Shown in pieces: positions 25,866 to 34,183 of a stretch of DNA of 60,559 nucleotides. The notes beneath the pieces were generated by a model. The model searched no databases and was not told the origin of the DNA. It was given only the letters and a program-made list of their open reading frames with translations. Source of the DNA: Ruminiclostridium sp. (lineage in GTDB: Bacteria > Bacillota > Clostridia > Oscillospirales > Ruminococcaceae); the NCBI GenBank assembly GCA_017465545.1, contig JAFTVY010000024.1, forward strand, positions 1 through 60,559, read 5' to 3'. The position numbers and the translations under genes are program-made. Each line of letters opens with the position of its first letter. Within the stretch, counting starts at the first letter, position 1.

Positions 25866-26933
25866 TTGGCAGGCGAAGAGAAAACCGAAAAAGCCACCCC
25901 GAAAAAACGAAGGGACTCCAGAAAAAAGGGCGAGGTACTGCAGAGCAAGGAAGTCAGCAATGCGGTATTTATCGTCGGTATATTCGCATTCTTATCCATA
26001 TTCGGCAGCACAATGTTCAGTATGCTTCTTGATTATATGGAGCATAGTCTGGAGAGCATCGGCAATACCGGTAGCTCTGTCGAATTTATGATGAATATAA
26101 TGTGGTCGGTGTTTATTATAGCGATATGCACGGTAGGGCCGATACTTCTTGCAGGTATGGTACTGGGTGTACTCCCTGTAATCGTACAGACGAAGGGGCT
26201 TTTCAGCGGCGAGGCGATGAAGCCGAAATTCAGCCGACTGAATCCCTTTTCGGGAATAAAAAGACTTTTCTCACTGCAGGCGGCGGTGGGAATACTGAAA
26301 GGTCTTATTGAAATAACCGTTGTAGTAGCGGTACTTTATATGCAGGTATCCGAAAAGATGACGCAGTTTGCAAAGCTTATCGATACCGACGTTATAAAAA
26401 TAGTAGCCTTCATATCCGAAACGGTTATGGGACTGCTTACGACAATAATGATAATGCTCGTGTTTGTGGGAGCGGCTGACTACGTATTCCAGTGGTGGAG
26501 CTTTGAAAAGAAGATGAAGATGTCAAAGCAGGAGGTCAAGGAGGAATACAAGCAGATGGAAGGTGACCCCCAGATAAAGAGCAAGATAAAACGAAAACAG
26601 CAGGAAATGGCACAGCAGAGAATGATGGCAGAGGTTCCTACCGCCGACGTGGTAGTAAGAAACCCTACCCACTTTGCAGTTGCTTTAAGATATAATCAGA
26701 AAATAGCGTTCAAAGCACCTGTGGTAGTTGCAAAGGGTGCGGATGCGCTGGCACTTAAAATAGTAAAAGTGGCAGAAGAAAATAATGTGTATATAACAGA
26801 GAATCCACCCCTTGCCCGTGGTCTTTACGATGCGGTGGACGTGGGAATGGAGATACCGAGAGAATTCTATACGGCGGTAGCCGAGGTGCTGGCTATGGTA
26901 TACGAGGCACAGAACAGAAAGCTTGAGGTGTAA
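25866..26933 (+). CDS. flhB: flagellar export switch protein FlhB
   Basis: 355 aa from TTG 25866. It begins MAGEEKTEKATPKKRRDSRK, typical of FlhB, followed by four TM helices and the cytoplasmic autocleavage domain with NPTH at 266-269. Self-cleavage between N and P allows the change from hook to filament export when FliK signals. Located 12 bp after fliR. Confidence 0.95.
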   Translation: MAGEEKTEKATPKKRRDSRKKGEVLQSKEVSNAVFIVGIFAFLSIFGSTMFSMLLDYMEHSLESIGNTGSSVEFMMNIMWSVFIIAICTVGPILLAGMVLGVLPVIVQTKGLFSGEAMKPKFSRLNPFSGIKRLFSLQAAVGILKGLIEITVVVAVLYMQVSEKMTQFAKLIDTDVIKIVAFISETVMGLLTTIMIMLVFVGAADYVFQWWSFEKKMKMSKQEVKEEYKQMEGDPQIKSKIKRKQQEMAQQRMMAEVPTADVVVRNPTHFAVALRYNQKIAFKAPVVVAKGADALALKIVKVAEENNVYITENPPLARGLYDAVDVGMEIPREFYTAVAEVLAMVYEAQNRKLEV

Positions 26934-26958
26934 TCTTGAGGAAAGGAGAGTATAAGGC

Positions 26959-29025
26959 ATGGTAAAAAAGATGATGACCAACGTATTTGCAGTTTTCGTT
27001 ATCTTTATCGTACTTGCAATCATCATACCCCTGCCGACAGCTCTGCTTGACTTTCTTCTGATAGTTAATATAGGCTTATCCCTTGTCATCTTACTTATGA
27101 CAATGTACATAAAGGAGGCTCTTGAGTTCTCCATCTTCCCGACGATACTGCTTTTAACCACGGTATTCCGACTGTCGCTGAACGTCTCCACTACAAGAGG
27201 TATTCTGTCAAACGGCTATGCGGGTGCGGTAGTTGCCACCTTCGGTGAATTCGTAATGGGCGGTGACGCCATCTTCGGATTTATCATCTTTATAATTATC
27301 GTAATCGTAAACTTCCTTGTAATTACCAAGGGTTCAGAACGTGTATCCGAGGTTGCGGCACGATTTACTCTGGACGCTATGCCCGGTAAACAGATGTCCA
27401 TTGACGCTGACTTAAACGCAGGCGCAATAACCGACGAGGAAGCAAAGATACGCCGTGCAAAGGTACAACGTGAGAGTGACTTCTTCGGCGCTATGGACGG
27501 TGCTACTAAGTTCGTAAAGGGTGACGCCATCATCTCCATTATCACAGCGCTGATAAACCTTATCGGCGGTGCGGTGCTGGGTATTATGGACGGCAAGGAG
27601 ATAATGGGCGTTATCGAGTCCTACTCCCTTGCAACCGTAGGTGACGGTCTTTGCTCACAGATTCCCGCTCTTATGATTTCCGTAGCAACAGGTATGGTAG
27701 TAACAAGAGCCGCAAGTACCGACAGCTTCAATGCGGACGTTGCAAAGCAGTTCACGGGTCAGCCCAAGGTGCTTATGATAGCAGGTATAATCATTGCGGC
27801 GCTGAGTATCATCCCTGGCTTCCCTGTTGTAATTCTGCTTGGCGTTGGTGCGGCACTCTTCTTCTTCGGCTGGAAGCTTTCAGGTACCGAAAAGAAGATA
27901 AAGGCGGCAGAGGCGGCACAGAAGGAACGGGAAAGCATCGCAAAGATGCAGGAGACACCCACCTCCGACAACGATTTTTACAGAGACATCGACAACGTAT
28001 TCAAGCTTCTTAACGTGGAACAGCTGGAGATGGAATTCGGCTACAGCCTGCTCCATCTTGTAGACGAAAAGAGCGGCGGTCACTTTATCGACCGAGTGGT
28101 AATGTTCCGAAAACAGTTTGCCGTTGATATGGGTATGGTTATTCCGTCAGTACGAATGACCGATAACCCTGAAATAAACCCCAACCAGTACGTAATCAAG
28201 ATAAAGGGCGAGGAGGTAGCAAGAGGCGATATTCTTGCCGACCACTATTTAGCTCTTGATAACGGCGACGTAATAAATCCCATTGACGGTATCGATACGG
28301 TAGAGCCTGCCTTCGGCATTCCTGCCAAGTGGATAAGCGCAGACAAGAAGGTTATGGCGGACGTGGCGGGTTACACCCTTATAGATCCCGTATCGGTTAT
28401 GATCACCCATCTGTCCGAGGTTATAAAACAGCATTGCTGTGAGCTTCTGTCCCGTCAGGACGTCAAGACTATGGTGGAAAATATCAAGGCTACGAATCCC
28501 ACCCTTGTGGACGACCTTATACCGAACACCATTTCCCTTGGCTATCTCGAAAAGGTACTGTCCCTGCTTTTAAAGGAAGGCGTACCGATAAGGGATATGG
28601 AAACCATATTAGAAACCCTTGGCGACCATGCAGGCGCACTCAAGGATATAGACATTGTAACCGAGTACGTAAGACAGGCGCTGAAGCGTACTATCACAAG
28701 ACGCTTTGCCGAGGCTAATTCGCTCCGTGTAATCACTATAGATCCCAAGGTTGAGGATACTATCGTAGGTAGCGTAAAGAAGTCGGATCAGGGTAGCTAT
28801 CTTGCTATGGATCCCGAGCTTATCCAGCGCATTGTAAATATCACGGGAGAAGAGATAGATAAGGTCAAGGACGTTATCCCCAGCATTATCGTGCTTACCT
28901 CTCCCATTGTAAGAATATACTTCAAAAAGCTGATAGACCAGTTTATCCCCGGTGTTACCGTTCTCTCCTACAGCGAGATAGACAACACCACGCAGATTCA
29001 GGCAATAGGAAATATCACAATGTAA
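26959..29025 (+). CDS. flhA: flagellar export apparatus protein FlhA
   Basis: 688 aa. An N-terminal TM block (eight helices) includes the FHIPEP signature region with FRLSLNVSTTRGIL and RFTLDAMPGKQMSIDADLNA; a large cytoplasmic C-domain (about 340-688) forms the nonameric docking ring for chaperone-substrate complexes. GGAAAGGAGAG precedes the ATG. In many Firmicutes flhF and flhG follow directly; here the next gene is fliA. Confidence 0.95.
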   Translation: MVKKMMTNVFAVFVIFIVLAIIIPLPTALLDFLLIVNIGLSLVILLMTMYIKEALEFSIFPTILLLTTVFRLSLNVSTTRGILSNGYAGAVVATFGEFVMGGDAIFGFIIFIIIVIVNFLVITKGSERVSEVAARFTLDAMPGKQMSIDADLNAGAITDEEAKIRRAKVQRESDFFGAMDGATKFVKGDAIISIITALINLIGGAVLGIMDGKEIMGVIESYSLATVGDGLCSQIPALMISVATGMVVTRAASTDSFNADVAKQFTGQPKVLMIAGIIIAALSIIPGFPVVILLGVGAALFFFGWKLSGTEKKIKAAEAAQKERESIAKMQETPTSDNDFYRDIDNVFKLLNVEQLEMEFGYSLLHLVDEKSGGHFIDRVVMFRKQFAVDMGMVIPSVRMTDNPEINPNQYVIKIKGEEVARGDILADHYLALDNGDVINPIDGIDTVEPAFGIPAKWISADKKVMADVAGYTLIDPVSVMITHLSEVIKQHCCELLSRQDVKTMVENIKATNPTLVDDLIPNTISLGYLEKVLSLLLKEGVPIRDMETILETLGDHAGALKDIDIVTEYVRQALKRTITRRFAEANSLRVITIDPKVEDTIVGSVKKSDQGSYLAMDPELIQRIVNITGEEIDKVKDVIPSIIVLTSPIVRIYFKKLIDQFIPGVTVLSYSEIDNTTQIQAIGNITM

Positions 29026-29058
29026 TTTCCGTAAATTCTGCAGAAAGGAGAATGCTTT

Positions 29059-29820
29059 ATGGCTGTATCGTCACAGAGTAAGGAACGTATTCCCGAGCTG
29101 CTTGAAAAATACAAGCTGACCGGCGACGTCAACGTCCGTAACGAAATAGTGCTTATAAACCTTGAGCTTGTCAAGGTGGTAGCGGGTACTATGCGCAATA
29201 TCTATATGGGTTACGTAGAAACCGACGATGTGGTAAATGAGGGCGTTCTCGCTTTAATGGCGGCAATAGACGGATATGACGCAGGTAAGGGAGTAAAATT
29301 CGAGACCTACGCCTCTATAAAGATAAAGGGCGCAATTATCGACTATATGAGAAAGCTTGACCGTGTGCCAAGACAGATAAGAAAGCTGTCAAAACAGCTT
29401 GACGAGACCTTTGCAAGGCTCAATTCGGAGCTTGGCAGAGCGCCCACCAACGAGGAGCTTGCCCAGGCTATGGGCTTTACCGAGGAGCAGCTGGGCAGAC
29501 TTATGGCAAATACGGCAGGTATGATAACCCTCTCCTTTGAGGAGCTTTTATACGAGGACAATTTAGAACAGAATATGAGCGGCCACGGTGGAAACGCCGA
29601 CAGCCGTATGTACGAAAAGGAAAAGAAGCAGGTAATACTTGACGCTATCGCAAGCCTTTCCGAAAAGGAAAAGCAGGTAGTAACGATGTATTATTACGAA
29701 AAGCTGAAATATACCGATATTGCGAAGGTTCTCGGCATTACCCAGTCGAGAGTATGCCAGATACATTCAAAGGCTATGCTGAGTCTCAAGACAAAGCTGG
29801 AAGCCTACATAAAGGGATGA
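29059..29820 (+). CDS. fliA: RNA polymerase sigma factor FliA/SigD (sigma-28 family)
   Basis: 253 aa. Region 2 (NEGVLALMAAIDGYDAGKGV, then KFETYASIKIKGAIIDYMRK), region 3 (PRQIRKLSKQLDETFARLNS) and region 4 with a helix-turn-helix (YTDIAKVLGITQSRVCQIHS) place it in the FliA/WhiG group. It should direct late flagellar and chemotaxis genes (filament, receptors), which are mostly outside this window. AAAGGAG precedes the ATG. Confidence 0.93.
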   Translation: MAVSSQSKERIPELLEKYKLTGDVNVRNEIVLINLELVKVVAGTMRNIYMGYVETDDVVNEGVLALMAAIDGYDAGKGVKFETYASIKIKGAIIDYMRKLDRVPRQIRKLSKQLDETFARLNSELGRAPTNEELAQAMGFTEEQLGRLMANTAGMITLSFEELLYEDNLEQNMSGHGGNADSRMYEKEKKQVILDAIASLSEKEKQVVTMYYYEKLKYTDIAKVLGITQSRVCQIHSKAMLSLKTKLEAYIKG

Positions 29821-29873
29821 TAACCCCAAGGGGTATCATATAAACAAAACTACAGAAAGGATGTGAAAAAACT

Positions 29874-30614
29874 TTGCAGAGAGCGTTTTATAATCTTGCG
29901 CAGGCAATGATAAACCATCAGCGTTCCCTTGATGCCATTGCGAACAACGTTGCCAACATCAACACCGCAGGCTACAAGAAGGATGAAATTGTTACCAATA
30001 CCTTTCAGGAAGAGCTGATACTTGTCGAAAACAGACGAAAGACCTCAGGCTCCTTTGCACAGACCTACGTAGACGTCAACGTGACGAATTTAGAACAGGG
30101 CTCGCTGGAATTTACCGAAAGCCCCTTCGATATTGCAATTCACGGAAACGTATATTTCAACGTAGAGTCTCCCTCAGGCAGAATACTGCAGACGAGAAAG
30201 GGACAGTTCGAGCTTGACGGCGAGGGTTATCTTTGTCTCAGCGACAGCGGACGTGTACAGAGTGAACGAGGCGACATCTTTATCGGCAATGATGACTTTA
30301 TTGTGGATAACGAGGGCAATATCCTGAATACCGACGGCGAGATTATTGACAGACTTATGCTTTCCTACATTCCTGCTGATGCGAATGTGGAAAAGGTGGG
30401 CGACAATCTTTATGCCTACGATGGAGATATGACGATACCTGAAGGCGAAAAATTCGATATCATTCAGGGCGCTTTTGAAAAATCCAACGTAGACGCCAAT
30501 AAGGAAATCACTCACGCTATGGAGGTACAGCGACTTTTCGAGGCGGCAAGCTCCATACTGAAGTACATGGATACGCTTAACGGCAGAGCGTCGAGCGAAA
30601 TTATCAAACTGTGA
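29874..30614 (+). CDS. flgF: flagellar distal rod protein (FlgF-like)
   Basis: 246 aa from TTG 29874 (AAAGGATGTG upstream). N-terminal RAFYNLAQAMINHQRSLDAI then ANNVANINTAGYKKDE, and C-terminal FEKSNVDANKEITHAMEVQR. It is one of a pair of FlgF/FlgG-type rod proteins; the first of the two is called FlgF by order, and the split between FlgF and FlgG could be reversed. Confidence 0.82.
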   Translation: MQRAFYNLAQAMINHQRSLDAIANNVANINTAGYKKDEIVTNTFQEELILVENRRKTSGSFAQTYVDVNVTNLEQGSLEFTESPFDIAIHGNVYFNVESPSGRILQTRKGQFELDGEGYLCLSDSGRVQSERGDIFIGNDDFIVDNEGNILNTDGEIIDRLMLSYIPADANVEKVGDNLYAYDGDMTIPEGEKFDIIQGAFEKSNVDANKEITHAMEVQRLFEAASSILKYMDTLNGRASSEIIKL

Positions 30615-30631
30615 TGAAAGGAGGAAAATGA

Positions 30632-31357
30632 ATGAATATTGCTTTTTACACAGCAAGAACCGGACTGATTGCACAGCAGGAAGGACTTAACATCTACTCA
30701 AACAACATAGCAAACGTAAATACGGTAGGCTTTAAGGCGTCCCGTCCCAGCTTTGCGGATTGTATCTACACAATTCAGCGTGCAACAGAACCCGAATGGC
30801 AGACAGGTCACGGCGAACACGTGCAGAAGACCGACCTTATGTACAGCGAGGGTACCTTTATCTATACCGACAGAGAGCTTGATTTTGCAATTCCTCATGC
30901 AGAAGGCTTTTTCGCAGTACAGGACAGATACGGTGAGGTAAACTACACAAGAGCGGGCGATTTTCAGATTTCCCAGATTGACGATCATTGGGAGCTTGTA
31001 AGTGCAAACGGAGAATTTGTACTTGACTACGAAGGAAATCACATCACAGTACCCTTTATAGAAGGTACGACAACCCCTGACTATGCCACACTTACAGATA
31101 TGATTGGTGTATATGCTTTCGACAATAACTTTGGACTCGAACTTCTCGGCAGTAACAAGTTTACCGCTACAGAGAGGTCGGGAGAGGCTGTTGCCGACCC
31201 CACGCTTGAAAAGATATGGCAGGCGCTGGAACGCTCCAATACCGACATTGCGGGCGATATGGTACACATCATAGAAACTCAGCGTTCTTATCAGCTCAGT
31301 GCAAAGATCGTACAGACGGCAGATGAGCTTGAAAGAATCTCAAACAATCTCCGCTGA
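30632..31357 (+). CDS. flgG: flagellar distal rod protein (FlgG-like)
   Basis: 241 aa. N-terminal MNIAFYTARTGLIAQQEGLN then IYSNNIANVNTVGFKASRPS, and C-terminal ALERSNTDIAGDMVHIIETQ. Axial rod protein, second of the pair. AAAGGAGG lies just upstream of the ATG, 17 bp after the previous gene. It ends with the stop codon inside a small CCGC/GCGG hairpin. Confidence 0.82.
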   Translation: MNIAFYTARTGLIAQQEGLNIYSNNIANVNTVGFKASRPSFADCIYTIQRATEPEWQTGHGEHVQKTDLMYSEGTFIYTDRELDFAIPHAEGFFAVQDRYGEVNYTRAGDFQISQIDDHWELVSANGEFVLDYEGNHITVPFIEGTTTPDYATLTDMIGVYAFDNNFGLELLGSNKFTATERSGEAVADPTLEKIWQALERSNTDIAGDMVHIIETQRSYQLSAKIVQTADELERISNNLR

Positions 31358-31371
31358 TTGCGGTAAAAACG

Positions 31372-31440
31372 CCTTTCCTGTAAAGACAGGAAGGGCAATA
31401 CCGCAAAGCATATATACGATATGTGTTTTGCGGTGTTGCC
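31372..31440 (+). promoter_or_regulatory. two strong adjacent hairpins in the flgG-cheC gap
   Basis: A first stem (CCTTTCCTGT with ACAGGAAGGG, loop AAAG) is followed immediately by a 47-nt imperfect palindrome (31394-31440) whose arms GGCAATACCGCAAA and TTTGCGGTGTTGCC pair nearly end to end. There is no T-run. It may be a processing or stabilising element, or a leader structure for cheC-cheD. Confidence 0.55.
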
Positions 31441-31498
31441 TTAGCATTAAGGGAATATTATATATGTATTAAGATAAATCAGAAAGGACGTTAAACCC

Positions 31499-32119
31499 AT
31501 GGCGATAGAAAAATACGAAGACTTAAACTCTGTACAGCTGGACGTACTTAAGGAAATAGGAAACATAGGCTCAGGCAATGCGGCAACAGCATTAGCTCAG
31601 CTTTTATCAAGAATTGTAGATATGAAGGTGCCTGAGGTATGCCTGCTTGATTTTCAGGAGGCAATGGACGCTATGGGCAAGCCTGAGACTCTCGTTGTAG
31701 GTATTCTTATAAGACTTTCAGGAGACGTTGAGGGTATTATAATGTTCCTTCTTGAAGAGCCCTTTGCAAAGACCATCTGCACAACTCTTATGGGAGATCA
31801 CCCCTTCTCACTTTTAGAGCTTGACGCTTCGGATATGTCGGTACTGAACGAGATCGGTAACATCATGGGCGGTAGCTACGTAAACGCTATTGCAAACATA
31901 GCCAATATGTTTATTGATATTTCCGTACCTGCTATGACGGTGGATATGCTTGGTGCAATTATGAACGTGCCTGTAGTAGAATTCTCTCAGGTAGGCGACA
32001 AGGTACTCATGATAACAGAGCAGTTTATTATGGACGAGGTAGAAATCCACTCCAAAATGCTTCTTATTCCTACGGTTGATTCCCTTGAGACGCTTTTAGG
32101 AAAGCTGGGGGTTTGCTGA
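31499..32119 (+). CDS. cheC: CheY-P phosphatase CheC
   Basis: 206 aa. Two phosphatase motifs: LDVLKEIGN (about 12-20) and MSVLNEIGN (about 113-121), each with the D/S-x3-E-x2-N pattern, and the GxGxA-type loop (GSGNAATAL). No SpoA/FliN domain, so it is CheC rather than FliY. CheC is stimulated by CheD, encoded next. AAAGGA precedes the ATG. Confidence 0.92.
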   Translation: MAIEKYEDLNSVQLDVLKEIGNIGSGNAATALAQLLSRIVDMKVPEVCLLDFQEAMDAMGKPETLVVGILIRLSGDVEGIIMFLLEEPFAKTICTTLMGDHPFSLLELDASDMSVLNEIGNIMGGSYVNAIANIANMFIDISVPAMTVDMLGAIMNVPVVEFSQVGDKVLMITEQFIMDEVEIHSKMLLIPTVDSLETLLGKLGVC

Positions 32120-32121
32120 TA

Positions 32122-32598
32122 ATGGAGAAAATCATAGTCGGAATATCCGATGTAAAGACCTGTACAGGGCCTGCCGAGATAGTGACCTATGCGCTCGGTA
32201 GCTGTGTGGGTATCTGTATGAGGGACAGCGTAAGCGGTGTGTCAGGTATGGCACATATAATGCTGCCTGACAGTACAGCTATAGTAACGGATAGCAATAA
32301 AATGAAATTTGCCGACACGGGTATAGAGCTTTTATATAACGAGCTTATAAAGAACGGTGCGATCCCTTCAAGGCTTACCGCAAAGATAGCGGGCGGGGCG
32401 AATATGTTCGGTACTATAAGCAACACCATGAACATTGGCGAAAGAAACGTAGAGGCTACCAAAAAACAGCTTGCAAAGCTGGGTGTACCTATTACGGCGG
32501 AGGATACGGGACTGGATTACGGAAGAACGATAAAGTTCTACAGCGAGGATGGTTCCTTGCTGGTAATGTCAAGTCTCAAGGGTAACAAGACAATATAA
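32122..32598 (+). CDS. cheD: chemoreceptor glutamine deamidase CheD
   Basis: 158 aa from ATG 32122, two bases after the cheC stop. The catalytic Cys lies in ALGSCVGICM, the His in GMAHIMLP and the Thr region in LTAKIAGGANMFG, as in the CheD family. It deamidates receptor glutamines and binds CheC. A TTG at 32113 is in frame but has a poorer RBS position. Confidence 0.92.
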   Translation: MEKIIVGISDVKTCTGPAEIVTYALGSCVGICMRDSVSGVSGMAHIMLPDSTAIVTDSNKMKFADTGIELLYNELIKNGAIPSRLTAKIAGGANMFGTISNTMNIGERNVEATKKQLAKLGVPITAEDTGLDYGRTIKFYSEDGSLLVMSSLKGNKTI

Positions 32599-32655
32599 AC
32601 ACGGCGTTTTCTTAAAAGCTTTTAAATGATACTATTATAGAAAAGAGGGTGCGTT

Positions 32656-34161
32656 ATGGCTGACAACAACCTGAACGGAATAGGCGGTATCTCAATGGCG
32701 GAGCTTATTGAGATGGAACAGCAGGATGCGGCAAAGAAAGCCGCAGGCAATACACCTGATCCCTTATCAAGAATGGCAAACGTAAATCCTGCTTTGCGCT
32801 GTGACGCTGTACCCAAGGTGGTAGTAAGCGACAGCAAACTTGAAGCAAATATGTGCGTTTTTGCGCCTCAGTTCGGCGGCAAGGACGTAACGGTAGAAAT
32901 GATGAAGCAGGTTCTGAAGGATGAACACGTAAAATACGGTATCGACGAAGACCTGTTATTTGAAATAGCGGCAAACAAGCTGTATGACAAGGTATTTACC
33001 GTAGCAAGAGGCGTTGCGGCAAAGAACGGTGAGGACGGCTACGTAAAGAATATGTACGAGCAGGTAAAGAAGCTTGTACCGAGAACCCTGGAGGACGGCA
33101 GCGTTGACTACCGTGATTTAGGACTTGTAGTAAACGTACAGCAGAATGACATTATCTGCGAGATAACCTATGAAACTGAAGGCGAAAAGGGTATGAACGT
33201 ATTCGGGCAGGAGATACTTCCCCTTCCCGGCAAGCCTCCCGTAGTGCCTCAGGGCGCTAATACCGTGCTTTCTGCAGATAAGACGAAGCTTTATGCATCA
33301 GAAAGCGGAAATCTTATTTTCAAAGGTGGAAACTTCTCGGTAGAAACAACCTTTACGATCCACGAGGACGTATGCGTTGCAACCGGTAACATAAACTTCC
33401 TTGGCGATATAGTAATCAATGGTAGCGTTCAGGAGGGCTTTACCGTCACAGCAGGCAAATCCATAACTGTAAAGGGTATGGTAACCGGCGCTGTGCTGTC
33501 GGCTCAGGGCGATATTACAGTCAAGAACGGTGTATTCAGCAGTACGCTTGCCTCTATGGGCAATATCAATATAGGCTTTGGTGAAAATAACACCATAGCC
33601 GCAAAGGGAGACCTTACAAGTACCTCCCTTATCGGATGTAAGATAAAGATAGAGGGCAGTCTTGACTGCACCAAAAAGCCGGGTGTACTTGTCGGTGGCG
33701 AGTGTAGTGTAATGGGTAACTTTACAGTAGCACAGCTGGGACACAAGAACTACATCCATACGGTAGTTTCGATAGGAAGTATCACAAATCTTGTTATGGA
33801 AAAGGATTCCCTTGAAAAGCAGTGTGCGGAAATAGACGAAACCATTGCAAAGATAAATACCTCTATAGAATTCCTTCAGGAAAAGAGGCGCAACGGCGAG
33901 CATCTTGACGAGTCCAAGGAGGCGTTCATCTCCTCTGCGATCCGTATGAAGGTGCAGAAGGCTATGGACAAAAAGCCGATAAGAGCAAGAATAGAGGAAA
34001 TCGACCGCATCATAAACGCCAAGGAAGAGGTAACGGTAAAGGTGTTAAAGCACGTCTACCCCAACGTGAGAATAAATCTCAACAGCTTTACTACCACCAC
34101 CTCGGCAGAATACGGCGTATGCAGAATAGTATGCGGCCCCAATGATATTGAATTCAGGTAA
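32656..34161 (+). CDS. FapA/DUF342 family protein
   Basis: 501 aa. The N-terminal part (about 50-180) has the alpha/beta fold of DUF342 (YGIDEDLLFEIA); residues ~215-380 form a right-handed beta-helix of short repeated turns (GNINFLGDIVINGSVQEG, GDITVKNGVFSS); the C-terminal ~100 residues are a coiled coil. DUF342 proteins often lie in flagellar operons and have been tied to c-di-GMP or surface-polymer processes; exact role unknown. GAGGGTGCGTT precedes the ATG. Confidence 0.85.
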   Translation: MADNNLNGIGGISMAELIEMEQQDAAKKAAGNTPDPLSRMANVNPALRCDAVPKVVVSDSKLEANMCVFAPQFGGKDVTVEMMKQVLKDEHVKYGIDEDLLFEIAANKLYDKVFTVARGVAAKNGEDGYVKNMYEQVKKLVPRTLEDGSVDYRDLGLVVNVQQNDIICEITYETEGEKGMNVFGQEILPLPGKPPVVPQGANTVLSADKTKLYASESGNLIFKGGNFSVETTFTIHEDVCVATGNINFLGDIVINGSVQEGFTVTAGKSITVKGMVTGAVLSAQGDITVKNGVFSSTLASMGNINIGFGENNTIAAKGDLTSTSLIGCKIKIEGSLDCTKKPGVLVGGECSVMGNFTVAQLGHKNYIHTVVSIGSITNLVMEKDSLEKQCAEIDETIAKINTSIEFLQEKRRNGEHLDESKEAFISSAIRMKVQKAMDKKPIRARIEEIDRIINAKEEVTVKVLKHVYPNVRINLNSFTTTTSAEYGVCRIVCGPNDIEFR

Positions 34162-34183
34162 CTTTCGCGAAAGGATATAAACA

